Shown: positions 35,168-46,345 of the stretch, piece after piece
How the letters are laid out: each line of letters starts with the position of its first letter
Numbering within the stretch: the first letter of the stretch is position 1
Assembly (NCBI GenBank): GCA_019973155.2
Contig: BPQB01000028.1
Coordinates: 124,001-188,000 of the forward strand
Direction of reading: 5' to 3'
From: Phanerochaete sordida
Taxonomy: Eukaryota; Basidiomycota; Agaricomycetes; Polyporales; Phanerochaetaceae
DNA length: 64,000 bases
The notes under the pieces: generated by a model
Told to the model about the DNA's origin: nothing
Seen by the model: the letters and a program-made list of their open reading frames with translations, nothing else
Databases searched by the model: none
Position numbers and translations under genes: made by a program

Positions 35168-35756
35168 ATGACCCAAGTAAACGCGGATACGAAGGCGCAG
35201 GTGGTCGCAAGTTATCATGACCGCCCGCAATTCCAATGCTCGACTTGCTCTTCAACGATAGTTTGTATTCTACCTTCTTCTTTTACATTGTGCAATTGAC
35301 AGTCCGATTCGAGGCTCTCCAAGATGAGCTCATCAGCAAGTCCTTTTCAGGAAGAGATGGGCGTGGATAGTGAGTCTCCCACTGCTATATCGTCATGCGG
35401 TACGCTGAGCACTTTACGACAGCCTCATGCACTCGGCGATCAATCTGAAGATGGGGAAGAAGGAAGAGCGTGGACTTCTGTGCGTGTCTCTCCACCTTTA
35501 ATTCATTCCGTCTGTGAAACTGACCGGGGCTTCCTGCAGAACTGGCGTGCACACCGTCGCAGACGTCTTCTGCATGGGCTGCAACGAGCGGCTGGGCTGG
35601 CACTACGTCAAGGCTCCAGACAACGCGCAGAAGTACAAAGAAGGCAGGTACCAGGATGCGTGTCAGTGCGCGGAGTTGCTGAACCAGCCTGCAGGAAAGT
35701 ACTTGCTCGAGAGGGAGAAGCTGGTCAAGGAGAATGCCTGGAAGCTGGACGAGTAG
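35168..35756 (+). CDS. Yippee-like zinc-binding protein
   Basis: Small, highly conserved eukaryotic zinc protein; family members associate with E3 ligase and nuclear complexes. Five exons: 35168..35260, 35314..35369, 35423..35479, 35540..35643 and 35695..35756, giving 123 residues. Motifs in order: [59 protein letters not shown] and [21 protein letters not shown]. The zinc ligands are two CxxC pairs. The last intron (35644..35694, 51 nt) has a GC donor and a CAG acceptor. It is needed to join KYKEG to KYLLEREK as in the family, but reading through it keeps the frame open and would add 17 residues. The family call is certain; the intron is an inference from conservation. Confidence 0.9.
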
Positions 35757-36068
35757 CTTGCTTTGGGACTAGGCTGCGTGCATGGCGCATTTGGCCCGAC
35801 ACGTCGGTGTTTAGACTCTCCCGTCCGTGCGGCTGTCCGCGCAGTTATATACCCTGTTTTTTGTGCACATGTCAGATGCCTGCTTGCCCGACTGTGCGCT
35901 GGTGCCCCTCCGTGTCTGCAGCGCACGCTCCCGTCGAGCTGCGAGCCCGAGAGGCCGCTGCAGCGGGAGACTTGCCGTTTTGAGAAACACGTGGTGCCGT
36001 ACTTCGATAGGTTGCTCGAGGATCGATGATTGCCCGCTTGCAGCAGCAACTCTCTTTATCCCACCACC
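35757..36068. other. Intergenic between the Yippee gene and ATG3
   Basis: 312 bp with a 3' end and a promoter. Nothing else seen. Confidence 0.4.
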
Positions 36069-37505
36069 ATGCACGCTCTCCAGGTGCGCCGCGCTCCCCT
36101 CTCCCGCACGCCCGCGAGTGTACTAACCGTGCGCGCTGCCAGCAACAATACTGGGCGGTACGCGACTACCTCAGTCCCGTAGGCCGCTCTGCTTCCTCTC
36201 GACGCACGGCATCCGCTGAGCCTGGCCGTTTGATTAGGTTCTGAAAGAGAGCAAATTCAAGGAGCATGGCCGCATAACTCCTGGTGCGCGATAGTGCCCA
36301 AGCTGCAAAGTCATATCGCTAACACGCGAGCCAGAGGAATTCGTTGCTGCGGGCGACTTCCTGACGTACAAGTTCCCGGTCTGGACATGGTGCGCTCCCG
36401 CCTACTCGCGTCCGCGCACCCTGCGCTGACGGCACCGACAGGGAGAAGGCCGACGCAGGGAAGACGCGCGACTTCCTGCCCGCGGACAAGCAGTACCTGA
36501 TGACCCGCGGCGTGCCCTGCCTGCGCCGCGCGACGGCCCTCGCCTACACCGACGCAGACGAGGACGCAGAGCGTCTCGTCTCGTTCGGTGAGCTCTCGAG
36601 CACGGGCAAGGAGGAGGATGAGTGGGTCGAGACGCACGCCGGCCGCCCCGCGGGCGCCGACGGCGGTGTAAACGCAGGTGACATCGACGAGATCCCCGAC
36701 GTCGACGACCACCTCTCGCACGCGATGGCGAACACGTCGATATCGAGCGCGAAGGCGGACGCAGACGAGATTCCGGATATTGATGAGATCCCAGATATGG
36801 AGGAGGAAGGGCTTGAGGACGAGGATGATGCCGCTGTCGCAGCACCGAAGGTCGCGTCGCCCGCCGCTGGCGTCATTGACGGGAGGTGCGTTATCAGTGC
36901 CACCCTTCTTCGCCGCCCTATCTCACACGCCGAACAGTGAAGTCGAGGTCGCGAAGGGCAACCTGCTGCAAGTGCGGACGTACGACGTCCTCATTTCGTA
37001 CGACAAGTACTACCAGACACCAAGACTGTGGCTCATTGGCTACGATGAGGTATGTTCAGGCCTTGAAGCGCTAGCGGACATGCTGACGGATCGCGTGTAA
37101 CAGAACCGCAATCCACTCACTCCCTCACAAATATTCCAAGACATCTCCGCAGAGCATGCGAAGAAGACCGTGACGATCGAGCCCTTCCCGCACAGCAATT
37201 CGCTGCAGGCGGCCTCTGTGCACCCGTGCCGACACGCAGAAGTGATGAAGAAGGTCATCGAGCGCATGAACCAGAGCGTGATCGAGGAGCAGCAGGCGCA
37301 ACGCAAGGGCCCCGCGGCGGCCTCCAAGGACAAGGGCCCGCAGAAGAAGTGGCTTTTCCGCCGCGCGAGCGGGAACAACGTCAAGGACGCGCCGCCGGAC
37401 GAGGACGTAGAGGGCATGCGCGTCGACTTCTACCTCGTCGTCTTCCTCAAGTTCATCGCGTCGATCGTGCCCACGATCGAGGTGGACTCGACGACGGCGT
37501 TCTGA
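36069..37505 (+). CDS. ATG3: Autophagy E2-like enzyme Atg3
   Basis: E2-like enzyme that transfers Atg8 to phosphatidylethanolamine during autophagosome formation. Seven exons: 36069..36083 (15 nt), 36143..36178, 36238..36283, 36335..36389, 36442..36885, 36938..37049 and 37104..37505, giving 369 residues. The N-terminal helix and membrane-sensing region are conserved ([47 protein letters not shown]). A long acidic flexible loop follows ([19 protein letters not shown]). The E2 core includes [20 protein letters not shown]. The catalytic cysteine is Cys278 in [12 protein letters not shown] Lys/Arg-rich insertion sits between the catalytic helix and the end ([16 protein letters not shown]). The start is the first ATG that splices in frame to the conserved helix. 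Confidence 0.95.
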
Positions 37506-37943
37506 GGCCCGACTCCCCCGCCCTCGCTGATCTGCGGCCGCGTGCCGCGCGCCCCGCCATCTTCCTCACGCACCCCAATCCTCCATCTCGACAGGACGGT
37601 CGCTTTTTGTTTTCGAGTGCTCAGACACAAGTCTATATCGCTAGACGTATACCAGGTCTTTTGGGTCTTGTTACCTCCCCCATCCCCCGCCATGTACCAT
37701 ATTACTACTTACGATGCTCACGATGGTGTATATGTAGAATTCACAGCAATGGAACTGGGCTTACTTAGTCGCTCTGTGCGTGCACCCTTCACTGACAAGT
37801 TCACGTAAAATCGGGTGCGATATGATTCCATGAGATATGAGAGATACAAGCACTCTAGATACCGAAAGCGATGTGCAACGAAAGCATGCAGACCAGAAAA
37901 ATGAAGTGAGGAAAACCAGGCCGTGAAACTAAGGATGCAGGGA
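37506..37943. other. Convergent 3' region between ATG3 and the LYAR-type gene
   Basis: 438 bp between two stop codons. No coding signal recognised. Confidence 0.4.
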
Positions 37944-39094
37944 TCATGAGTCCGCAGCGACCTCCGTCTTGGACTTTTTGTGCTTCTTCTCTTTCTTCTC
38001 CTTCTTGCTCTTCTTCTCGCCCGCCTCTGCTGCAGGTTCGGGTGCGGGCTCAGCGACCTCTACAGCCTTCGCCTTTTTCTCTTTCTTCTTCTCCTTCTTG
38101 CCCTCCGCTGCTGCTGGTGCGGCCTCCACCTTCGGTGCCTCGTCTACTGCTGCCTTTTCCTTCTTCTCTTTCTTCTCCTTCTTGCTCTTCTTCTCCTTCT
38201 TTTCTGAAGACTCGGCTGCTGGTGAGGGCTCAGCGGCAGGCTCGGACGTCGTCTTCGCCTTCTTCCTTGCGGGCTCCTCTGCAGGCTCGTCCTAGTGCAA
38301 ATCAGCGACACTCGCAGGCGCGAAGCGCAGGAGCGACGTACCGCAGCACCCTCCGCCTTGCGCTTCTTGTCCTTCTTGTCCTTCTTCTCTTTCTTCTTCT
38401 CGTCCTTCACCTCGCCCTTGCTCTCGGCGGGCTTCGGCGCCGCCTTCGCCTTCGCTGCGGCCGGCGCGGACGCGGGCTGCTTCTTCGTGTCGTCCTCGAG
38501 CTCAGCTGGCGTGGACACGGGCGACATCCGCAGAGGCGTGCCGAGGGGAGAGGCGTTAGCACCCGTGCCCTCGTACCGTGGCCGGCCGCCCCACGCGCCG
38601 CCCGCGCCGCCATACGACTGGTACTTACCCGACGCGCCCTGCCCGTTCTGGCGGTTGTTGAAGCTGCCGTTGCGCTGGTTGTTCTGGCGGCCCTGCTGGC
38701 CCTGCTGCGAGACCGTGAGTTGGGGTGAGGGGAGGGGAAGAGGGGGAACGCACGCCCTTCGGGCCCTTGTAGAGCCCCTTCTGGTACTTCTCGGCCTCGC
38801 TGATGCATTGTGTGTGGCTCTTGTACTCGGCGGGCCCTGCGAAGGTCGTGCTGCAGTCGATGCAGGTGAACGCGGAGTTGCATTGGTAGCGGTGGTTGTC
38901 GAGCTTGGGCTTCTTCACCACATCGCCGCAACCTATGTGCACATAGGATCAGCTCCTGCTGTCTGGGAGCCTGGCGGGTCTGCCCCCGCTACCGCAAAGC
39001 GTACAGACCTTCACACCTAGCGAGCAGAGCAGGTGAGTGTTCTGCCTCGTTATTCATTCATGACGTAGTCAGGTACGTACTGAAACGAGACCAT
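37944..39094 (-). CDS. LYAR-type C2HC zinc-finger nucleolar protein
   Basis: Members of this family are nucleolar regulators of ribosome production and growth. Five exons in transcription order: 39094..39081 (14 nt), 39016..39009 (8 nt), 38932..38754, 38704..38342 and 38291..37944, giving 303 residues. The spliced N-terminus reads MVSFQ, CEG, CGDVVKKPKLDNHRYQC, so the first zinc finger depends on the 8-nt microexon. A second finger, SAFTCIDCSTTF followed by EYKSHTQCISEAEKYQKGLY, is the family signature. A Gln/Asn/Gly-rich linker and a C-terminal third of repeated KKEKK/KKSKK blocks follow; this suits a nucleolar RNA- or DNA-binding tail. Introns beyond the microexon are typical in size. The alternative without the microexon leaves the first Cys pair broken. 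Confidence 0.85.
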
Positions 39095-39501
39095 TTTGAA
39101 CGAAGGGTAAGGATAAGGAGAGTAGGTGGTAAGAAGGAGAGGTCAAGAGGCAGAAATCGTCGAGCAGCCAATCAGAAACGCGGGGCCAGAAATTTCGTTT
39201 AGGCGCTCAAGGCGTGAGGCGCGCTACGCCTCGCACCATGACGTTCCTTGTCTTCTCCTCCACACTGACCTTGCTCACCGGCTTTCAGTGCAGATCCGTG
39301 GTTGAAACAATGGTATAAATTACAGCTATAGCAATGTGCAGGACCCACGTTAAGGGATCTCTGGGTATACGGTATGTCGTGTATCGCGATGTCCACATCA
39401 ATAATAGTCACCGAATGACAGTCCTAGGGTCGTCCGTGTATCCAAGCTCGATGGGTATACGTATCCATGGGTATCTTCCAAACACCAGAAACATCTGGCC
39501 T
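39095..39501. other. Intergenic between the LYAR-type and DUF6699-type genes
   Basis: 407 bp with no recognised gene or RNA. Confidence 0.4.
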
Positions 39502-40253
39502 CTACCGCCTGCCCATCTTGATCACGAACGTCTCGACCTTCCTCTTCCCCGGAAGCAAGACGCTCTCTACAAAGTCCTCGTCCTTCTCCAAGCCCATGAA
39601 CATCGTCTCGTCGCCGAGGTAGTCGATCCTAAGCGGCACTACTTGCTCCACGGGGTCGGCGTCGCGTTCGATCCTGCGGCGCATGGCGCGCTCGACGGTG
39701 CGCTTCCTGGCGGGGTCCGCGCACACGAGCGCCCACTCCGCCTCGGTGACGGGCGTGCGCAGCGACGCGTACACGCGCTCCCAGACCGTGCTGCACACGA
39801 CGACCTCGTTGCGTATCTCGATCGGCCACGGGAATGCGCGCGCGACGAGGCGCAGGTCGCGCACGGGCTCGGGGAAGACGCTCCAGCCCGCGAAGCGCGC
39901 GTGCTCGGGCAGCGCGCGCCGCGGGCACTCGCGCGCGTCGAAGAGCAGCGGGACCCCGCGTGCGTCGATGCACGGGTGCAGTGCGTCGCGCGGCGGGCGG
40001 GCTGCGAGGGGGAAGACGGGGACAGCACGCGCGTGTGAGCATGCCTACTGTGCGTGCTCGGGGGACACTCACTCGAGGGCCCTGCCATGGGTGCGGGCGC
40101 GGGCGCAGGCGCAGGCAGCGGCACTGAGTACGTGTATGGCACACGCAGCCAGGGATATGGTGCAGGCAGGTAGACGACGTTGCGCGGCGGCGAGGGGACC
40201 GGGGGCCATTGGCCCTGGCTCTGTCCTGGCTGGCGGTCGTGCGGGCAGCCCAT
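39502..40253 (-). CDS. DUF6699-type mushroom protein of unknown function
   Basis: Two exons in transcription order: 40253..40073 and 40001..39502, giving 226 residues. The first 60 residues are Pro/Ala-rich. The rest follows the pattern of a domain very common in Agaricomycetes (DUF6699), as I remember it. The elements in order are: HPCIDARGVPLLFDARECPR; a short strand VRDLRLVARAFPWPIEIRN; VVVCSTVWERVYASLRTPVT; EAEW; a basic helix KRTVERAMRRRIE; LRIDYLGDETMFMGLE; and a final VETFVIKMGRR. No biochemical role is known to me. The intron joins in phase and is long for its neighbours (71 nt). The gene is unusually GC-rich, so its opposite strand shows long shadow frames. Confidence 0.65.
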
Positions 40254-43130
40254 TGCGCTTGAGTGCGGGTGCTTGGCTTAAGTGCTGGGGTGCTTGTGCG
40301 GGTGGCTTGTCTGTGAGTGTCTGATGCTTTCTCTATCCTCCTGCATGAACCCCGGCTTATATACTGTGCCCAGCACCACTCATTGCATTGCTAGCCACAA
40401 GGCTATGGCGGACGACTGCCAGAGCCTCGTCTCTAGGACAAGGGCGCGCGCCACGCCAATCCGCCTCCCGGTCCCGGCTCGTCCGTGCGTAAGCGGTGCT
40501 GCCCGCTGCCAGCGTCCGCATCATCCGCGCGTGCGGCTGAGGGGATGGACGTGCCGCACGCGCGCGTCTGCGTCGCCTGGGCCTCCGGCCGCCCAATCGC
40601 AGGCGTGGGGACGCTGTCAGGGCGCAGCCGGTGCTCATTCCCACACTGCCTCGCCGCCCTTGGCCTGTGCACACGGCGGTGCGCCCCGACGCGCGTCTCC
40701 TTCTGTCAGCCGTGCCAGCCGTGCCCGTTGCGCGGGGCTATGCGCCCCTCCCGACGGCACTGTGCATGACGAATCCGCCTGCCTTTCGGGACGGGTCTTT
40801 CGTCTGCGCGCGCCCGCCAGCACATTCCAGGCCGTTCCCCAAGCAGGATGGGGGTTATTTTCGGATCGGCACACTGGCAATCCCGTGAAGTTATGTCAAG
40901 GACATAGCGAAGGTGCGTCCCGAGGTGAGATTGAAATGCAGATGCTGAAGATATTATTGTAGACCCCTCAGTAGGAGTGGCTGCTTGACGCTACACGCCG
41001 GAGCTGACGACGGCCTCCCGTGCCGGATATGCTCTATGACAGCGCACTGCATGTGGCCGAGCGCTGTCGTAGACCATTTCCTCTTGAGCTCTGCCAGACG
41101 GGGACCCGTGAGGCTGCTCCTGTGCGCCGAGCTGGCAATTCTGTGGGCGTACTCGCACTCCCCCGCGCTACGTCTGCGATGCTCCTTGGACCCTGTCCAC
41201 CATGGAACACTCGCACGCAGCATCTTCCTAGGAGGAACCTAGAGCCGAAGCGCGCGCACGGATTCAGCAGGAGTGGTATCGAGGTCTGTCCGTTATGGAG
41301 ACCACCGCCTCTGCTGTTCCGGCACAGATAAATCTATGGCAATTTCGCCGGCTATGCGGGTATGCTCGCAGTCCAATGTATCACTGTACCGCAGTTGGAT
41401 TGAATATTAATTTTGAAGGCATGCTCAAGCGACGGTCACGTGATGCCATCGTCGATGGTAATAGCACCTCCGTCTCCATCTTCGACTGCTCTCCCTGCCG
41501 TCCTTCCTTCTTCGTCGTTAAGAATCTGCCTCGATATCCTGACACCAGGTGCTTTTTCAGAACTCCCTATTTTCCTGGCAGGAGAGCGTTGTTGGATGGT
41601 GACGGCCAGCCCAGCGAGGACTCGTGTTCAAGGTGCGTGTGCGAATTCATGAGGGTATGCACTCGTCTGACGGCGTTCCCGCACGAGTAGAGCGTGGGTT
41701 GTCATGTTTCCATGCACCGAGGACGGCGCCCTCCATGGAGATGTTCTGCGCGACCAAAATCCTATCCCCATCGGGCTCCTCAGTTTAATGCCGGCATCGT
41801 CATGGGATAAGGAAGCGCATCTCGGGGACACGCGCAGCCTCGGTAGGTTCGCCCTCTGAGCTTTCATTCGATTGTGGGCCTCCTGCCTATATGCTGTCTT
41901 CACAGAATCTCGCTAGTCTCCGTTGCGACTATATACAGGTAGAATCTCGCGTAGAGCAACGTCAATGAGTGCTCTCATTGGCCGCGATCAATGCAGCAGA
42001 GGCCTCCGCGCCGATGCAGTGTCACTGGACTGAATGCGCATCAACTACAGGTTGCCGTGCGAAGACCCTCCATTCACTTCCTTTGATTCCGCGACAAACT
42101 TGGGATGCACACTCCCAACGTCTCAATTCAGCTGCGATCGTCAGCTGGCCGTGCCCTGGGCCCGCCAGCCAGTGCCGATCGCTGCGTTTCAGCGGGGCGC
42201 ATGACCTCGCGGGGGCGTATATAGTCGTGTGTATGCACGTCGACACTCCCTTTGCGCTCTCTTCTTGTACTCGAATATCCGCTTGCCCACCATAGCAGAA
42301 CATACGATGACCTACTTCCAACGTCGTGGATGCGCTGAGACACGCCTCGGCGCTGCGCCGCCCTAAAGTCTCGCAGAAGCGCCTACAAATTGCGGAGTGA
42401 TTCTCCAAGTATACCTCTCCGAATCGCCGTAAATACAGCCCCTCGTAGAGCTCTACAGGCGAAGAAGGACGATGTTATTCCTGGCGCGCAAAATAGTCGT
42501 AGTCACCGCCAAGGGTAATCGGCTTACTCTGGTGCGTGCTCGCACCGCCTGATCCCATACCCCGTACTCCGTATGCTCATGCCCGCTGTCAGCGACCAGC
42601 ACGCCCACGATAGCTGCACATGATGTCCTCCCCGCCTTTGACAAAGCCGCCACTGTCACCATCTGACACAGTTCCGCGGTTGTCGCTATATCGAATTCCG
42701 ATTTTCCCCAGCGATTTTACCGCCGTCGTCGGCCGCTCTGGCTGAGCGCCGGGCGTCAAGGCTGCCCCGCCAGTACCCGTCGCCATCCAGGCCTTCGAGC
42801 ACGTCGTGTGTGGCGTCGAGAGTGCGGCGGAGATGGCTCGGAGGAGGACCTGGGTGGCGGGCGCGTGCACATACCGCGGCGGATGGGGGAAATGACATGC
42901 GCGTTTGCCGCCAACCGGAGCGCGGACGAAGGCAAACGGCCGCCCGCCCATTGGCGGACACGACGTGCTCGGCAATCCTCGAGCGCGGTGAGCGAGCACT
43001 GTGACTAAATGCACGTGATGCGGGGAAAGGGTGCTCGGTGCGTTCCCTGCTGCCCTGCGCTGCCCTGCGCGCCGCCTTAAAGCGCGCCTCGCACCCAGCT
43101 GCGGGTTTCCGCACCTCCCCGCATACCACC
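40254..43130. other. 2.9 kb gap with no recognised gene
   Basis: No frame here shows a known domain, a splice series or consistent codon use. Frames up to ~225 codons occur by chance in this GC-rich DNA. It could hold a lineage-specific gene, a non-coding RNA or decayed repeats. Confidence 0.4.
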
Positions 43131-44500
43131 ATGTCGTTCGCTGCGCTCCGCGCGTCCGTCCGCCGCGCTGCGGCCCCCGCCCCCGCCGCCCTTAGGCGTT
43201 CTGCCTTCCGCTCGAGCGTGCGCAGGTACTCCACCGAACCTCCTCCACCCTCACCGCCGCCGCCCAAGTCATCCAATGCCACACTCTATGGCGCTCTTGG
43301 TGCCGCCGCCCTCGGAGGCGTTGTTTTCTGGATCTACACCTCCAGCAGCGACTCTGCGAAGTCGGCCGGCTCCGCTGTGCGGTCCGGCGTCCAGGGCGCG
43401 AAGGCTGCTGCCAACTTCACGCCGACTAAGGAGGACTACATCAAGGTGCGTATCTCTCATCACATCTGCCATTCCGCACGTCCTCAATGCCTTGCAGATT
43501 TATAACAAAATCGCCGAGGTCATGGACGAGGCCGCTGATAAGAACTACGACGGTGAGCACGCAAGGAGTCGTCAGGCGTTTCGATAGCGCTCATAGTGGC
43601 AATTAGACGGCTCGTATGGTCCCATCTTCTTCCGCCTCGGATGGCACTCCTCCGGAACGTACGACAAGGTCTCCGGCACCGGTGGCAGGTAGGCCGTCCC
43701 ACGTCCGCCAGGGAGACGCGTGCTGACGTCCCTGCAGCAACTTCGCGACCATGCGCTTTGCGCCTGAGTCCGAGCACGGCGCGAACAAGGGCCTGAACGT
43801 CGCGCGCGACCTGATGGAGGAGATCCACAAGCAGTTCCCCTGGATCTCGTACGGCGACCTCTGGACGCTCGGTGCGGTGACCGCCATCCAGGAGATGGGC
43901 GGCCCACACGTGCCGTGGCGGCCGGGGCGCATCGACGGCTTCGCGGCGCAGGCGACGCCGGACGGCCGCCTGCCCGACGGCGCGAAGGGCGCGGACCACC
44001 TGCGCGTGATCTTCGGGCGCATGGGCTTCGACGACCGCGAGATCGTCGCGCTCTCGGGCGGGCACGCGGTCGGGCGCTGCCACCACGACCGCAGCGGCTG
44101 GGACGGCCCCTGGACGTTCTCGCCCGTGACGATCAGCAACTCGTTCTACAAACTCCTGCTCGAGGAGACGTGGGTCTGGAAAAAGTGGGACGGCCCGAAG
44201 CAGCTCGAGGACAAGGGCACGCGCACGCTCATGATGCTTCCCACCGACTACGCGCTCGTCACGGACAAGGTGTTCAAGAAGTGGACCAAGGCGTACGCCG
44301 ACGACGAGGAGCTTTTCTTCAAGGAGTGCGTCGCGCATTCGTCGCCGTTGTCGTAATGATGTGCTGACTTGTCTCGCTGCAGCTTTGCCGGCGTCTGCGC
44401 CAAGCTCTTCGAAAACGGTGTCCCCCAGCACCAATGGGCAACCTCGGAGCCGTGGATCATGCCACGCACCGACGAGCAGGAAGCTAACAAGTCCAAGTGA
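43131..44500 (+). CDS. CCP1: Cytochrome c peroxidase, mitochondrial
   Basis: Class I haem peroxidase of the mitochondrial intermembrane space that reduces H2O2 with electrons from cytochrome c. Five exons: 43131..43445, 43498..43552, 43607..43688, 43738..44325 and 44383..44500, giving 385 residues. The N-terminus is an Arg/Ala/Ser-rich presequence ([20 protein letters not shown]). A hydrophobic sorting segment follows ([18 protein letters not shown]), as expected for a bipartite signal. Catalytic motifs are intact: [13 protein letters not shown] (distal Arg, Trp, His), [11 protein letters not shown] and [20 protein letters not shown] (proximal His). The C-terminal [18 protein letters not shown] is joined across the last intron. 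Length is normal. It converges with paralogue A, 716 bp away. Confidence 0.94.
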
Positions 44501-45216
44501 AGTGGTCGATTCTCGCGCACGTCCTAGACGTCACGGACACTCGGAATTTGGCCTAGAGGTACATTCCTAGATGCGCTTGGCTAGACGTCTCGGGAGACGG
44601 CGCAGGTGTAAAATATTCTGTCATCTATGGCCTTGCTGTTCATGTAATCCTGGTTTCCCTGTACAATCTTTAATTATTTGCAATGGATCTGTGTTTTTAG
44701 ACAAGTCACCTAGCGCAAGAGATTTTACTCGTGTTTAGCTCTCCCTAGACCGCGTCCAGGTCGCACTAAGTTGAAGATGATTCAACTTGACCTTCGGCTT
44801 CCAGACGTCAGTGTCACTGCATCGACACAGGATGAAGTCTTTAATGAATATGTACCAATCATTTATTGAAATATCTCAACACTTCCATAAGCATATACAA
44901 CTGTCTATCGCAGGGTATGGGCTCGGCGCTGAATATTTGTTGAACGTTGAGGGTTAAAGACACGGCAACCCAGGACGGTTTAAACCGGTGTTTCGCATCA
45001 AGTCATGCTAACTTGGACGTCGACGTACAACATGACATACTAAGCACGATACCAACGTTCAGCTCGCTGAATCGGTGGATATCGGCCGCGTAACATACTC
45101 GCTCTGACTGGGCATACAAAGGCGACGAGCGCGACCGTCCGCGGTGACTGGTCTTACTCGCGAGGCACATGCTGAGAGAACCGTGCTATGCCTGAGGCCT
45201 GAGGAGCCGGAGACGT
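44501..45216. other. Convergent 3' region between cytochrome c peroxidase and paralogue A
   Basis: 716 bp, more AT-rich than its neighbours, with no open frame of note. Confidence 0.4.
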
Positions 45217-46122
45217 CTAGGACCCATGTCCAGGTCTTCTGTGCTTCCTAGGTATTTGAAGCGCATAGTCCTGGATTGACTCGACGACACTGCCCGGGTC
45301 GTACAGCCCAGCCGGCACTGTTGCCTTCTTGGCGGCATGGTATTTTTCCCAGAGCTTCTCGGCCCTGATCGCGACACGGACGTCGTGGAGCGTTATGCCA
45401 GGCTTCTCTGATTCAGAGCGCGGATTCCGGAGGGCGGAGTGTGTATTCGTCGCGTAGAAGACGTTGTTCTGGACGCGTTCGACATGCCCGTGGTGCTATC
45501 GCAAGCTGTCATGCATCCGCAACATGCAGGACAGCCACGTGTACTCACCACAGCCTTGTTCATCAGCACATTCAGCTCCTCGACGAACTCCTCGGCCCAG
45601 CGTGCCTCACGGAAGACCATGTGCTTCCCAAAATAGAGGTCCCTCTTCATGAAGTGCTGCTCGGGTCGTTCTTTGTAGCGAGTGATGACGCGCCACATCC
45701 TCTCGTAGAGTGGCTTGAGATAAGGTTCATAATGTTCTTTGCGAAGATAAAGTGACGGGTATGGTGGTTTGGGAGGCAGGTCAGGTAGCGGGCTCAGGGA
45801 ACTTGCCATCTTGTATGGTCTCTCCTGCAAATGCACGCCTGACTCCTGCAGAACTGTTCCACAAATGTTATCCTGAGAGATGTCTACGAAACGTGGCTGG
45901 CAGTATGGGCACACCTTTGACGGGCTCAAGCTTGAAGCGGTATACCGCCAGTATGGGATGGCTACTGGTGAAGTCCTTGATAAACTGGAGTGCGAAGCTC
46001 TGGAACTCGCTCTGACCAGGTTCCTTCGGACTCTCCGTACTGTAACATCTCTGAAGGCGCACATGAGGCGCTAGCCGTGGCTGGGGTCTGACAAGAAGAG
46101 CACTGAGGGCAGCGATTCGCAT
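45217..46122 (-). CDS. Orphan protein A, likely mitochondrial; paralogue of the gene at 52540-53520
   Basis: Three exons in transcription order: 46122..45915, 45838..45549 and 45495..45217, giving 258 residues. I recognise no named domain. The N-terminus looks like a mitochondrial presequence: basic, Ser/Ala/Leu-rich and ending in RCYST (MRIAALSALLVRPQPRLAPH). Blocks shared with the second copy are YRFKLEPVKG, LPPKPPYPSLYL, YLKPLYERMWRV, DLYFGKHMVFREARWAEEFV, HVERVQNNVFYATNT, KPGITLHDV and AEKLWEKYHAAKKA. Intron positions and phases are the same in both copies, which supports both models. Intron 1 here has a normal GT donor (GTGTGC). The first exon uses a TCAG acceptor chosen to match the paralogue's frame. 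Confidence 0.7.
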
Positions 46123-46345
46123 GGTGGTGAGCGGAAGACTCAAGCTATGCGCGTCTAACTCTAGACCGCGTCGCGTCGTCGTACGCTGCCGCATAAATTG
46201 TCGCTCGCGATGACGTTCTGTAAAGCTTGCCACTATCAAGTACACACCGCGGCACAGTTACAGGCCATCTAGTCATGGCATAGCAATCATATTACACAGG
46301 CTATCGACACTGCTCAAACTCCATATTTATTTGACTTGTCCAGCT

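Noticed and set aside
35644..35691. GT donor (GTACCA) inside the Yippee intron as the true splice site
   Set aside because: It leaves the wrong phase with the CAG acceptor; only the GC donor restores [13 protein letters not shown].
43030..43282. Minus-strand frame opposite cytochrome c peroxidase exon 1
   Set aside because: Shadow of the GC-rich presequence exon; no independent features.
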